From Auanema rhodensis (taxonomy: Eukaryota; Nematoda; Chromadorea; Rhabditida; Rhabditidae): DNA of 64,000 bases. Both the position numbers and the translations under genes were made by a program. The notes beneath the pieces were generated by a model. That model did not search any database and was not told where the DNA came from. It worked only from the letters and a program-made list of their open reading frames with translations. This document shows positions 45,501 through 56,282 of the stretch, piece by piece (within the stretch, counting starts at the first letter, position 1; each line of letters begins with the position of its first letter). Location of the stretch: positions 9,682,501 through 9,746,500 of the forward strand of contig OZ059900.1 in assembly GCA_964057225.1 (NCBI GenBank). The letters run 5' to 3'.

Positions 45501-45808
45501 TATCATTTTTTCTTCAATTAAATTAAACTTTTTGTTTTTTCTTTTGAAATATATATTAATATATGAAAATAACACATTTCAACAAAAAAATGTAGTCTTT
45601 AATGTCTTAGGAGTGTTGATGTTTCAGAAATTTTGAAAGACGTCGACCACGTTTACGAGTTAAATCACTTTGGAATAAAGATGACAGCTTGCAGTCTACT
45701 TCGGATGTAGCTTCTGGTAGTCATCATCTCAACAGCAGATGGCTTTTCACATTCGCCGGACTCATATTACTTTTAATGACAGTACAATCTATATTTCAAT
45801 CAATCTGA
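42505..45808 (+). CDS. TIKI-family membrane metalloprotease (TRABD2 homolog), ten exons
   Basis: TIKI proteins are TraB/GumN-fold metalloproteases that clip the N-terminus of Wnt ligands at the cell surface. Exons: 42505-42576, 42635-42740, 43959-44126, 44180-44269, 44323-44438, 44582-44665, 44736-44951, 45050-45167, 45379-45463, 45628-45808. They give 411 residues. Residues 1-18 are a signal peptide ([18 protein letters not shown]). NTFLW and [12 protein letters not shown] follow, with the first GX2H at 47-50. Then come [30 protein letters not shown] and, at 322-325, the second motif GIGH. A C-terminal hydrophobic segment ([15 protein letters not shown]) anchors it. The segment before GNWYRKRP is Arg/Ser-rich. 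The intron after 45167 begins with GC (GCAAGT) rather than GT. Shorter than the roughly 500-residue vertebrate TIKIs mainly at the C-terminus. An in-frame ATG at 42469 and an upstream exon (41187) are alternative starts. Confidence 0.9.
43302..43312 (+). repeat. C11 homopolymer
   Basis: Eleven cytosines in an AT-rich intron. Confidence 0.95.
43683..43706 (+). repeat. AAT microsatellite
   Basis: About eight tandem AAT/ATA units in the TIKI intron. Confidence 0.9.
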
Positions 45809-48800
45809 ATGAGCGATGTGTGAATTAGACTGAAAAGCCTGATGCATGAGCATTACTTTATGGAACAAAAAAGTACATGGCTTCTCGTTGAATACATCAG
45901 CCAAGCAGAGTATGACAACTGTTTTGTCCAATGTCTCGTAGTCAAGCTTATCCGCTTTTCTGTCTCTCTAATCCCGTTGTTTTTTGTTTGTTTGTTACTA
46001 TATATCAGTCCGAATAATTAGTTTGTCGGTCGTATTCTTTCATTCACTAATCATTTTTATTGTTATCTAGCTTTAGCTAGAGCAAATAAGTTTATGTCGT
46101 TGCCTTGTTCAACTTATATAGCCAAATCCTTCATTTTAATTATTTTTCATGTTTCTTATCTTCTTGTATTTTTTTCCTGCTGCTCGCATCTCATCCTCCA
46201 TTTCATCATCTCAACATCTTTTAAAATTAGTGGTCTCAATCTCTCCGTCTCTTCTTGATTTTGGTTTTCTTCTCTGCTTTCTCAACTTTATATGAAAAAA
46301 ACTTCAAATTTTTCCTCAGAAAGAGCGTCGTCCTCTAGCTTTAAACAAACTGTTTTCCTATTTTTTGCTTGTCGCATCATCTATCTTATGAGGATGTCTC
46401 GGCAAATTTTTTTTATGGATCATTGCTTCACTTTAACAGCATCCTTCTTTTCATTTAGCTAATCATTCGAATTATATGTCCTTGCCCAATTTATATCATT
46501 CGCATTTATCATTGAAACTTATCTTGTATTTAATTCCTCACATGCAAATTCATGTGCACTTCAACATCCAAAGACAGCGATTACATCATTGTTTTGGCTA
46601 ATATGACCGCATGTGGGGTGAAGCTCGGATTTTCGTTTTATTGCAAATATTTGTTTTTTGTTTTATGTAGGAGACCGTTTAGAGAATGATTTCAAAGCTA
46701 TTAGAAACTTGTAGATACAACACAATATTGCTATTCTGCGCTTATTCCTATTTCAAACTATGTAGTTATTTTATTTTTTTAAATTATAACATATCCTTAT
46801 CCTCTCAATTCTCAAATGCTTTTCATTTTTTGAATCTCTCTCTCTTCGTTTACGCTTACTCTTTTTTTAGTTCGTTGCTCATTCGAACAAACAAAAATCG
46901 CTAAAGTGGTAAACAACTGTCACAGCGGCGTAAAAGAGATATGAGCTTTCCTCTAGCCACGTTCTGCCTAAAATGGACTTGAGAACGTCGTTCTCAGTGT
47001 TGTCTCGTAAGCCTGCGTCTCTGTACTCCTTCTCTTCGGGCATCAGCCTGTTGCTATTTTGCCTCTGCTTTCTTCGACTCAACTCCTTCATTCAGAAAAA
47101 GAACGCGATGCCAACATTTTTCTTTTACTTTTTTTCTTTCTTTTTTTCATCTGCTAGTTTATACATATTTTGTTTTTCTTTCTTGTTTGCTTTATTGAAA
47201 AAAAAAGAAAACTAAAGAAGAAACGAATATATACATACATATAGACATATATATTGAGCGTATGTATGTCTTTATAGTTATAATTTCATTTATAAACTAT
47301 ATTCATATAGTTTATATATATAATATATTAATTCTTTTATAGTTTGTATTATGACACTTAGATCAATACAATGAATACACGTGATATATATACATATATT
47401 GCTTGATTTATCAATAATTATTCGTATTAATTGCTCTATTCTCTCAAACTATTTATCATTATTTATTCATTGAAGCTAAATTACCGGTTGTTTTATTCAC
47501 ATAATTCGATTTCAAAATAACATCGAACATCGCTAACAAGATCAACGAACTTGCTCTCTATTCATTCAGTTTTCTCTTCATTTTTTTGAGTAGAATTTAA
47601 AAAATTTTGAATAAATTTAGAATTTTCAACTTAGGCTCTGCGCCAAACAAAATAAAAAAAGATGGAAGAACCGAGACTACTGCCTTCGTTCACATATCTA
47701 TCTGACGATCTCATTTTCAATTTCTTTAGCTGAAAGCCATGTTAGATCTTAATTGACTTGTTAGCCATTATCCATAAATGTCTTCTTTTAATATCATATT
47801 TTAGTTTAGTGTATGTGCTGATCTTCCATCTCTCTCTTCTCTTTTCTTTTTCTTGTTTCATGCTTCTTTGACTTTTTTCCTTTTCTCTCAGGCTCTCCCT
47901 CTCTTCTTCTTCTCCACTCCCTCCGTATGACTTTTATCGTTATTCTTAAACATCATTTGCCTTTCTGTTCACTTTATCTTTTTTCAATTGTCAAAGTTCA
48001 CTTTTATAGATATACGTATTTTTATGTGTCCGAAACATTTTTCTGTTTTCTACTTAAGTGTTTTCTTTTCATCTGTGTGTTAAATGTTTCATAATGCTTC
48101 TATGTTGTTCAAATTTAATAATATATTCAACGTCAACATAATTTTAACCTTTCTCCAGTGATTTTGAAAAGAAAAGAGAAATTGAACCGCACATAATTTG
48201 CATGCTGTATTGAAATGTTGCTTTCACAAGCTTTAGTTAACACATAAGTCTGCCTGATACGTACTAATATGAATTTAACCTCACTCTATGTTAGCAGTTG
48301 ACATAAGCTTGAAAATCTCTTGGTTAGTTTCTCTTAATTTCGTTTTTTTGTCAAAAATTTTTTTCACAATCATTTATTAATTAGTTAATTCAATTGAATT
48401 ATGATGTCAAAATCAAAAAAATTACAGTATTTTCTATATAAAAGCCAATGTTAACTTTTATTTAAAAGTTACAACTTGGCTCTATTTCATATATCCATAT
48501 AATGCCAAAAATTCGATCAATGGCATTGAATGACGAGTTTAGAAATACTATTTACGCTCATGCCAATTTAAAATATTTTTAGTCTTTTTTTTCATAATTC
48601 TTAGCTGTTCAATTGAATGGTAGAAAAGTGGAAAGTAAAATAGGCTAATAGGTGTAACATCGTCTATTTTTCTTTGTTCATTCTTCATGGATACAACAGC
48701 TAACACTTTATATGCATTCAGATGGAATATTCTGTCATCTCGTTTCTGTCATATTTTTCTCGAGCTATGAATTAGTATTGTAGCTTTAGCCCTAATAGAG

Positions 48801-51522
48801 CTACAAACTTTACACACATTTTAATTATTTGTATAGTAAATTAAAGACAATTTATGCTATTTTATCTTTAAAAAAGCTACATTTTTATCATAAATCTACA
48901 CATCTACATGTATATAATATTAAAATAATTCTAAAAAAATAGTTGAAACATCATTGTGTAGTTAGAACTCTGTAGTTATATATGAAAATCATCATTTTAC
49001 TACACTCATATTCATCATAAATTGATATTATATCTTCAAATAATCGACTTGTTATTCTATTTCTGTTATCAGTGCATATTTTTCTAACTCTAGCACTCAT
49101 TTCTTCATTCTTCTCTTTATTCTCATTTCTTTTTTAAATTCAGCATTTTTTTCACACATTTAGCTTTCTCACATACATACTCTATTTAATATTTTTATCT
49201 TTTTTCCTACACATTAAAAATGCGGCACTATTTGGTTTTCCATTACTTTTTTCGTTGTCTAATTGCTTTCTTCGAAAATATCGTCATCTTATTTCTTTCT
49301 TTTCTTTTCATTTCAATGTCTTATGATATATATTTCTGCGAATGAACTAGCTAGTTATTTGTCCGAAAATGTACTAGTATATGACATTGACATTTGCATG
49401 ATGTTTACACGAGTATGCTCTCACTTTCGAGAAAAAAAATACATGTACATGGATATAGATTCAAAAATACATCGTTTCGCGCCATAAATATCGAGACTTT
49501 ATTTTCATAATAAACTTATTTGAATTAAATATTTAATCATATAAAATACTGTTGGTCGGTAATCATCTTTATTTCAAAATTAAATGGATTATCTCATTTC
49601 CCTTTTTAGATATTTCATCTTTCTATAAAATGTTTTATATATTAATCTCTGCTCATTTGTAATTGAAGTTTACTTCTAGCTATCTCAATTTCAGTTCAAC
49701 AAAAAAACATCCAAATTTCGGGTTATGAAAGAATATTTGCAATAAATTGTCTGATAATTTTGAAAAGGAAAAAACTTTTTTTCCCGAAATTCGTAATAAT
49801 AATGAAAATATACATGCAGAAGCGGAGCCATTTGTAACCTAATTCTTTCATCTCTTCGTTTCATACACCCCTTCTTCTCCCACTGTACGCTGTTCGGGTC
49901 GTCTCGTTTGCCTTAAATATCTCACAACTATACATTCAAAATCTCAGAATTTTTATCCATCCTCGCCTTCTCTGTCTTCCCACTCTCATTTTCTGCAAGC
50001 TTTATATTTTCTTCTTCTCTTTCACATGGATTGTCCTTTCAGATTTCTATTTCCGTTGAGCTAATTGTCTTCTCCGTCAAGTAAACAATGTGCAACAGGC
50101 TGCTATGGATCTTTTCTTCTCCTATGATCATGCTGGTTATCTCATTCTATACCTGTACATATCGTGTTATAGACTAGGCCCAGATTCGCAAACCCTTAAT
50201 CCATTAGTCATGGCTTCATCATTATAATGGCTTTTCTCATTGCTTCTTATGTCTTAAATCACCATCTGGTACGATTCGTGGGAGATCCAAAATCCCATAT
50301 TACTCTTCAGCCAAAGCAAATACATGGCTTCTCTACCTTTCGTTCATTTTTTTGTCATAAATGTTCTTCGCTGTGTAATTAGCATGAAAAATCTATATAC
50401 ATATATTTACCTTGGTCTTTACTATAATTGGCGCTGTTCCTCATTTGTGGTGTGTCTTCTGAGAGAGGCGCATTACTGCTTGCATTGCCTAATCCTCAAT
50501 CTTCCTGATGAAAAGATTTATTTATTTGTGAAGGAAATTTGCTTATGTGAAATCAATGAAAGAGCAAAGCTTTATCTCCTGTTATCTGGCTTCCTGTATC
50601 TCCATCAGCCATGTCATATTTTCATTTGTTTTCCTTTCAATTCATCCATATCCTGCTAGTTCCTTCCTAACTACTGCTCTTCGTGATAATCTTAAATCGT
50701 GCTGTCCACATCTTGTTCTAATATCTATTTATGTATTACTCCATTTCCATATCCTTTCGCATATCCCCCATCTTGCTTCTCCATAATCTGTCTCAATAAT
50801 CATGCTGTAAGTCTTCTTCGTATTTTCTAATGTACAAAGCTCAGAACAATATCAAATGCTCCCCCTCTACTCATCAGTCGCCGTAATATAGCGGACAAAA
50901 TTGTATTTTGATTCAGTTTCTTTTTCATATTTTCTAATTTTCTATGTCCAATCATTACCTAATATATTGATATTGAGCTAAAATTCTATTTCCGTTCTAT
51001 AGAGTTCGTTCATGGCAGTTGTTCACAACCAAAAATAGAATGTTAAGCAAAACGAGGACAGCATGAAAAGATTAAAAGGTGAAACTAAGTTTAACAAAGA
51101 ATAATATGACAACTCTTGATGTCTGTCACACGAATTGCCCTTGCATCATGGAAATATATAAATAAATATCAATGATTAATATTTCATTTCTTTAATCTAT
51201 TTCATCAAAGACAATTATTCATTCATAATACGTTATCAATTCATATGCTATATATATATAGTATATATTAACTATTCTTATATATTCAATTGCATTTTTT
51301 TTCTTCATAACAGTGTGAATATTCGAAATAGATTCATTGAAATAAATTAATCCAGATATATAGATGTATATCTGGCAAGCAATCAGCTTCATAATAAAAA
51401 TTTTTTTTTCTACAATTTTATCTTCTTCCTGATTTTGTGGTTTTTGCTTATTTCACATCGGGTTCTAATCGTATAAGCCTAATCTTTCAAGAAAAGTCTT
51501 TAATGTGCTTTTGTTTCAAGGT
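45809..51522. other. 5.7-kb spacer without a supported gene
   Basis: AT-rich, pyrimidine-skewed DNA. The TIKI 3' UTR occupies the left end. One GC-richer pocket at about 46880-47100 is open on both strands. Its minus frame (46879-47091) gives a 70-residue hydrophilic peptide with an ATG directly after a stop. Neither frame has recognisable domains. The rest shows only short random frames and TA-rich tracts (47220-47340, 51250-51270). Confidence 0.5.
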
Positions 51523-52876
51523 ATGTCTGAGACAAACGAAAACAATGATGATTGGATATCTAATGAATGGATGGGAAACGATTGGATTGCCTTTGCTAGC
51601 ACAATGTTTCTGGTATGTTCAGCCTGTTATCGAAGTTGCTAGGGAAAATTGAATGGTGAAATAAATGATGCTCTAACTGAGACATGAAATTATGAGAGAG
51701 TTGGTAGAGAAATTATGCCTTGTTCAGGCTATCTCTCGCAAAGTCCCTTAGTAGTTATATGACATAGTCAAAAGTTCACTTATTTTCTGAAAAATGCGAA
51801 TTTTTTCTAAAAATACATCAAAAATCAATTTTGATATTGAAAGCATGTTTGAGAAAGCAATGAGTTGAGAGTTATAGCACGATACACACGAAAAGATACA
51901 CGCAATATTGCTGGCACGCAGGTCACATCATTAGCTGACACCCATATTTAGGGCTTTCTTCCACTCGTCTACGCCATTTACAAGATGTTTTCCCAGCGTG
52001 CGGTTGAGCAGTTGGATGACACAATAACGTCTACTGATAGCAGTGATGTTACAAACAAATCGACTGATTCCAACGAATTGGATGATCCGATGTTTCCACC
52101 AGCACGTGAATCAGCATTTTCTGTACCTGATGGTCATGCTGCCACATCAGCTGGTAATATTTTATTTCTTTTTTTTCCACCTGGTTTTATGCTTACGACA
52201 ACGATTTTTGTTGTTTGTGTGATTTGATTGCCTATCAAATATTATTATTCGTTACTTAAATTTAGCCAAAAAAAGATTATAAATAACTTTTTTTTTGCAT
52301 TATGTAACTTCTTTGATGGTGCTCAGTAGTGTTACTTTGTTTTTATACATTGTCTCTAAGGATTGGCTCGGGCGAAAGAATTATTGGTTCCTATGCTTGA
52401 CGAAAATGAAATTGAAGACATCGAGAATCAGGAAGAGCCACCATTGGAACGACCAATTATCCTAAGAGAAACTGAAAGTGATGAAGAGGAAGAAGAAGAT
52501 GAAGAAAACCTAAGTGTTATTCCCGAAGAGCAAGAAGATCAGGACAGTAATGTAAGTACTTAGTCAAACACAATCAAAATACAATGAATGCATCTCTTTT
52601 TAGCCATCAGGTTCACAAGGCGTATCAGATAACTTATCAGAAGAAGATATGTATAAACTAAACAAGAAAAAGTTGCATGGAAAAGTTGCTACAGCTCGTA
52701 TCCGAGCAGAAACTCGTCGCATGATGCGAAATATGACAGATAACGAACGTGAGCAGGAAGAGGAAGTTGTTAATCAGCAGTTAGAATCCATTCTACGTTT
52801 ACTACAAGAAAATCAAGAAAATGTTGGAATGAGTGAAGAAGATGTGAAACAACAGCTTAATATGTACAAGTTCTAA
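51523..52876 (+). CDS. Single-pass membrane protein, MXRA7-like, four exons
   Basis: Exons 51523-51612, 51952-52153, 52361-52551 and 52604-52876 join in phases 0, 1 and 0 to give 251 residues. The ATG is two bases after acceptor-like TTTCAAG. The first junction creates a hydrophobic segment at about 21-40 (WIAFASTMFL + GFLPLVYAIY), so the acidic N-terminal 20 residues precede a single membrane span. A Ser/Thr/Asp-rich linker follows, then an acidic run near 118-150 (DEEEEEDEE) and a charged C-terminal helix of about 80 residues ending QLESILRLLQENQENVG...DVKQQLNMYKF. This ending and the N-terminal span resemble vertebrate matrix-remodelling-associated protein 7, whose function is poorly defined. 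The homology is judged from memory of the C-terminal pattern and needs a profile search. A start at 51985 without the membrane segment is possible but less likely. Confidence 0.8.
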
Positions 52877-53295
52877 ATTCCGTATTGTGTAATATACTCG
52901 CGTATCGTCTCATCTAAACTACTTTCCATGCTTTTCATCCCAAATATATCATAAAATTGTCGTATACACACATATGTATATAAGTAAGTGATGTAATTTT
53001 GTAATATATCTTATATTATATATTATTTATAATATAATTTTTCTTAAATTATGCAATGGTATGTGAAGCTATAACTTGTTTCACCTGGTCATACCCGAGG
53101 TAGCTTGAATAACTCATGGCAATCAGCTTTGATGTATTAAGCATCGTTCAGCAGATATGACGTAGTTACACATCTTATGATTATTTCATAAACCTCTATG
53201 AATGGGATAAATAATGTTAAAGCTTGATATACAATGTAATTTTCTATTATTTGTTTTCTTGTTAAGTTATGGTATTATAACCAATAGAATTGAAT
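52877..53295 (+). other. 3' flank of the MXRA7-like gene
   Basis: AT-rich probable 3' UTR. An AATAAA occurs at 53293-53298, overlapping the outer edge of the palindrome that follows. No other gene seen. Confidence 0.5.
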
Positions 53296-53485
53296 AAAAC
53301 TGTTTATTATTAATTTTAATTTTGATTTTCAATAGAAAAAAAGGAATTTGAGAAAAAACTGAAAAATAATTGAAATAATCGATTAGAGAATCAATTGCTC
53401 TAAGAATATTTATAGTTTATCATATATGTAGTATGAATTATCTTATTATATATTTTATATTTTATAGTTAATTCATATAACATCT

Positions 53486-53543
53486 TAGTATAATGGTTGT
53501 ATATCAGTTATAGTAAGGTGCACTTGTAGGTTCAAATCCTACA
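53486..53543 (+). other. tRNA-like module 1, left arm
   Basis: An A-box-like TAGTATAATGG (53486-53496) and a consensus B box GGTTCAAATCC (53529-53539) are spaced as in a tRNA gene. The T arm is perfect: a six-base stem (TGTAGG/CCTACA) around a seven-base loop. The acceptor and anticodon stems do not pair well, so this is a tRNA-derived promoter module or pseudo-tRNA rather than a functional tRNA. Confidence 0.65.
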
Positions 53544-53566
53544 GTGATATCAAAGAAAATATAAAA

Positions 53567-53671
53567 TCTCTCTCTCTCTCTAATATATAAATCTCTCTCT
53601 CTTTCTCTCTCTCTAAAATATATAAATCTCTCTCTCTTTCTCTCTCTCTAAAATATATAAATCTCTCTATA
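53567..53671 (+). repeat. TC microsatellite with ATATAAA spacers, left arm
   Basis: Three units of a CT-rich tract separated by AATATATAAA-like spacers. The mirrored tract at 55945-56010 has about one unit fewer, which accounts for most of the length difference between the arms. Confidence 0.9.
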
Positions 53672-53846
53672 ATCAGACACTTGGCCAAGTTACTACAGGA
53701 GAAACTTAAAGCTGCACTAATCATAATCATAAAGAAATTCTGAAACTCGTCTTACCCTCGACTCCATTGTTTCGAAAAGTTTTGGATTTCAAATACTCTT
53801 GTCACTCTTCTTATTTGCGATTAAAACATTAATATTATAAGCCTAA

Positions 53847-53901
53847 TGGTCGAGTGGTCTGCATGGTTAACTCTTACAAACCACTGTAAAGGTACGAGCC
53901 C
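53847..53901 (+). other. tRNA-like module 2, left arm
   Basis: A-box-like TGGTCGAGTGG (53847-53857) and B-box-like GGTACGAGCCC (53891-53901). The T arm is AAAGG/CCTTT around a seven-base loop. A TGGTT/AACCA pairing between the boxes resembles an anticodon stem. Likely tRNA-derived, not a working tRNA. Confidence 0.55.
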
Positions 53902-54706
53902 TTTCTGCGTTTTTTATGAAAATCAATACCAAATCGAAAATCCAAAAAACGCTCCGATGGATTTGGACCTCGAAAAAGCCATTTTTTTTGAATTCCAAAG
54001 CTTATAACTCTGTTCAAAATCAATTTTCTTTCAAATTTATTATTAAATCTCGTAGCCCAGCAATGGGCCCTCCTTTTCACAAAAATTCAAAGCTGTATCT
54101 CACCTCACTCAGTAGTTATTCTTCTTCAAAACGAACACAAATATTCAAAAACTTGACTTTAAAAGCCGTTTTCTCCTTACTCCTTCAAGTTATCGAAATT
54201 TTTTCAACAGATTCTAAACCTACTCAACGATATCTATCAGATGAACTACTTATATGGAAGTTTAAAGCACTTTGAAATTTTGAAAAATCAAGAATTTAGC
54301 CATTTTTCAGTTTGAGAAATAAAAAATTTGCATTTTCTTTGTTTTGAGTGATGCATCTGAAGCGCATTGAAACGCTGATTCCAAATATGAAAACCTTAAC
54401 TTCCAATTTTCACTCTGAAAAGAGTTACGAGGCTTTAAACGTTTTGACTTTAAACATTCAGAAGGCTATATCTCCTCTCAGACAGCGTTTCAGAGACTCG
54501 TAAGTATTATAATCGTTTTCTACGCCATTGTTTCATCTTAGGTAATCAATTTCAGAACGTTTCCTCAAAATTTTCAATTTTCGATCAAATTGTCCGATTC
54601 CATGTACTCCCCCCTTACCTACTTTTCGACCAAAATTGGCCATCACTCAAAAGATATTTTCAGTTAAATCGATAATTATATAATATAATTAGAATCAAAA
54701 TGATGT

Positions 54707-54905
54707 AAATCAAACATATTCTCAAGCTTTTTCTGAAGAGTTGTCAGTGTTAATCCTGATTCTTCATGAAGTGTTTCCTGTTCTTACGTACTGTTTGACA
54801 AAAGTCTTGGGAATCCTGGTTAAAACCTAATAGAATCTGAATTACCATGATACGACTGACGAAAGAGTTTAAAGATGAAGATGTTCATGTTATTCTATCT
54901 CTTAA
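54707..54905. other. 199-base spacer at the centre of the palindrome
   Basis: Unique sequence between the arms with no open frame or motif I recognise. It would form the loop of a transcript folded across the palindrome. Confidence 0.85.
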
Positions 54906-55755
54906 ACATCATTTTGATTCTAATCATATCATATAATTATCGATTCAAACTGAAAATATTTTTTGAGTGATGGCCAGTTTTGGTCGAAAAGTATGTAAGG
55001 GGGGAGTACATGGAATCGGACAATTTGATCGAAATTTGAAAATATTGAGGAAACGTTCTGAAATTAATTACATAAGGTGAAACAATGGCGTAGAAAACGA
55101 TTCTGATACTTACGAGTCTTTAAAACGCTATCTGAAAGGAGATATAGCCTTCTGAATGTTCAAAGTCAAAACGTTTAAAGCCTCGTAACTCTTTTCAAAG
55201 TAAATATTGGTAGCTGAGATTTTTATATTTGGAATCAGCGTTTCAATCCGCTTCAGATTCATCACTCAAAACAAAGAAAATGCAAATTTTTTATTTCTCA
55301 AACTGAAAAATGGCTAAATTCTTGATTTTTCAAAATTTCAAAGTGCTTTAAACTTCTATATAAGTAGTTCATCTGATAGATATCGTTGAGTAGGTTTAGA
55401 ATCTGTTGAAAAAATTTCGATAACTTGAAGGAGTAAGGAGAAAACGGCTTTTAAAGTCAAGTTTTTGAATATTTGTGTTCGTTTTGAAGAAGAATAACTA
55501 CTGAGTGAGGTGAGATACAGCTTTGAATTTTTGTGAAAAGGAGGGCCCATTGCTGGGCTACGAGATTTAATAATAAATTTGAAAGAAAATTGATTTTGAA
55601 CAGAGTTATAAGCTTTGGAATTCAAAAAAAATGGCTTTTTCGAGGTCCAAATCCATCGGAGCGTTTTTTGGATTTTCGATTTGGTATTGATTTTCATAAA
55701 AAACGCAGAAAGAGATCGTACCTTTACAGTGGTTTGTAAGAGTTAACCATGCAGA

Positions 55756-55766
55756 CCACTCGACCA
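55756..55766 (-). other. A box of tRNA-like module 2, right arm
   Basis: CCACTCGACCA is the reverse complement of the left-arm A box. The matching B box (about 55722-55732) reads GGTACGATCTC on the minus strand, so the T-stem is broken compared with the left arm. Confidence 0.5.
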
Positions 55767-55944
55767 TTAGGCTTATAATATTAATGTTTTAATCGCAAAT
55801 AAGAAGAGTGACAAGAGTATTTAAAATCCAAAACTTTTCGAAACAATGGAGTCGAGGGTAAGATGAGTTTCAGAATTTGTTTATGATTATGATTAGTGCA
55901 GCTTCAACTCCGTTCTGTAGTAACTTGGCCAAGTGTCTGATTAT

Positions 55945-56010
55945 AGAGAGATTTATATATTTTAGAGAGAGAGAAAGAGAGAGAGATTTATATATTAGAG
56001 AGAGAGAGAT
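55945..56010 (-). repeat. GA microsatellite, right arm
   Basis: Mirror of the left-arm TC tract with about two units instead of three. Confidence 0.9.
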
Positions 56011-56034
56011 ATTTTATATTTTCTTTGATATCAC

Positions 56035-56092
56035 TGTAGGATTTGAACCTACAAGTGCACCTTACTATAACTGATATACAACCATTATACTA
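56035..56092 (-). other. tRNA-like module 1, right arm
   Basis: Mirror copy of 53486-53543, with B box at 56039-56049 and A box at 56082-56092 on the minus strand. It points inward, toward the left-arm copy. Confidence 0.6.
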
Positions 56093-56282
56093 AGATGTTA
56101 TATGAATTAACTATAAAATATAAAATATATAATAAGATAATTCATACTACATATATGATAAACTATTAATATTCTTAGAGCAATTGATTCTCTAATCGAT
56201 TATTTCAATTATTTTTCAGTTTTTTCTCAAATTCCTTTTTTTCTATTGAAAATCAAAATTAAAATTAATAATAAACAGTTTT

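Larger units (their letters stand above)
53296..54706 (+). repeat. Left arm of a 3-kb imperfect palindrome
   Basis: About 1.41 kb that reappears as the reverse complement at 54906-56282 with only scattered substitutions visible by eye. Homology runs from AAAACTG at 53296 (paired with CAGTTTT ending 56282) to TGATGT ending at 54706 (paired with ACATCA at 54906). The arm contains two tRNA-like A-box/B-box modules, a TC microsatellite and long stretches with no recognisable coding capacity. The frame of about 110 residues at 53916-54275 and its mirror are repeat sequence without domains. I see no transposase, so this could be a non-autonomous foldback element or an inverted duplication of a tRNA-headed repeat. 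Confidence 0.95.
54906..56282 (-). repeat. Right arm of the 3-kb imperfect palindrome
   Basis: Reverse complement of 53296-54706, about 34 bases shorter, mostly from one lost TC-microsatellite unit. Scattered substitutions are present, including changes in the second tRNA-like B box, so the arms are diverging slowly. Confidence 0.95.

Noticed and set aside
53486-53543. Functional tRNA gene
   Set aside because: The acceptor and anticodon stems do not pair; only the A box, B box and T arm are tRNA-like.
53567-53671. CRISPR-like array
   Set aside because: The repeated units are low-complexity CT microsatellite without distinct spacers, in a eukaryotic setting.
53916-54275. 119-codon frame in the palindrome and its mirror copy
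   Set aside because: It lies wholly in repeat sequence, has no domain, and the same frame simply reappears in the inverted arm.
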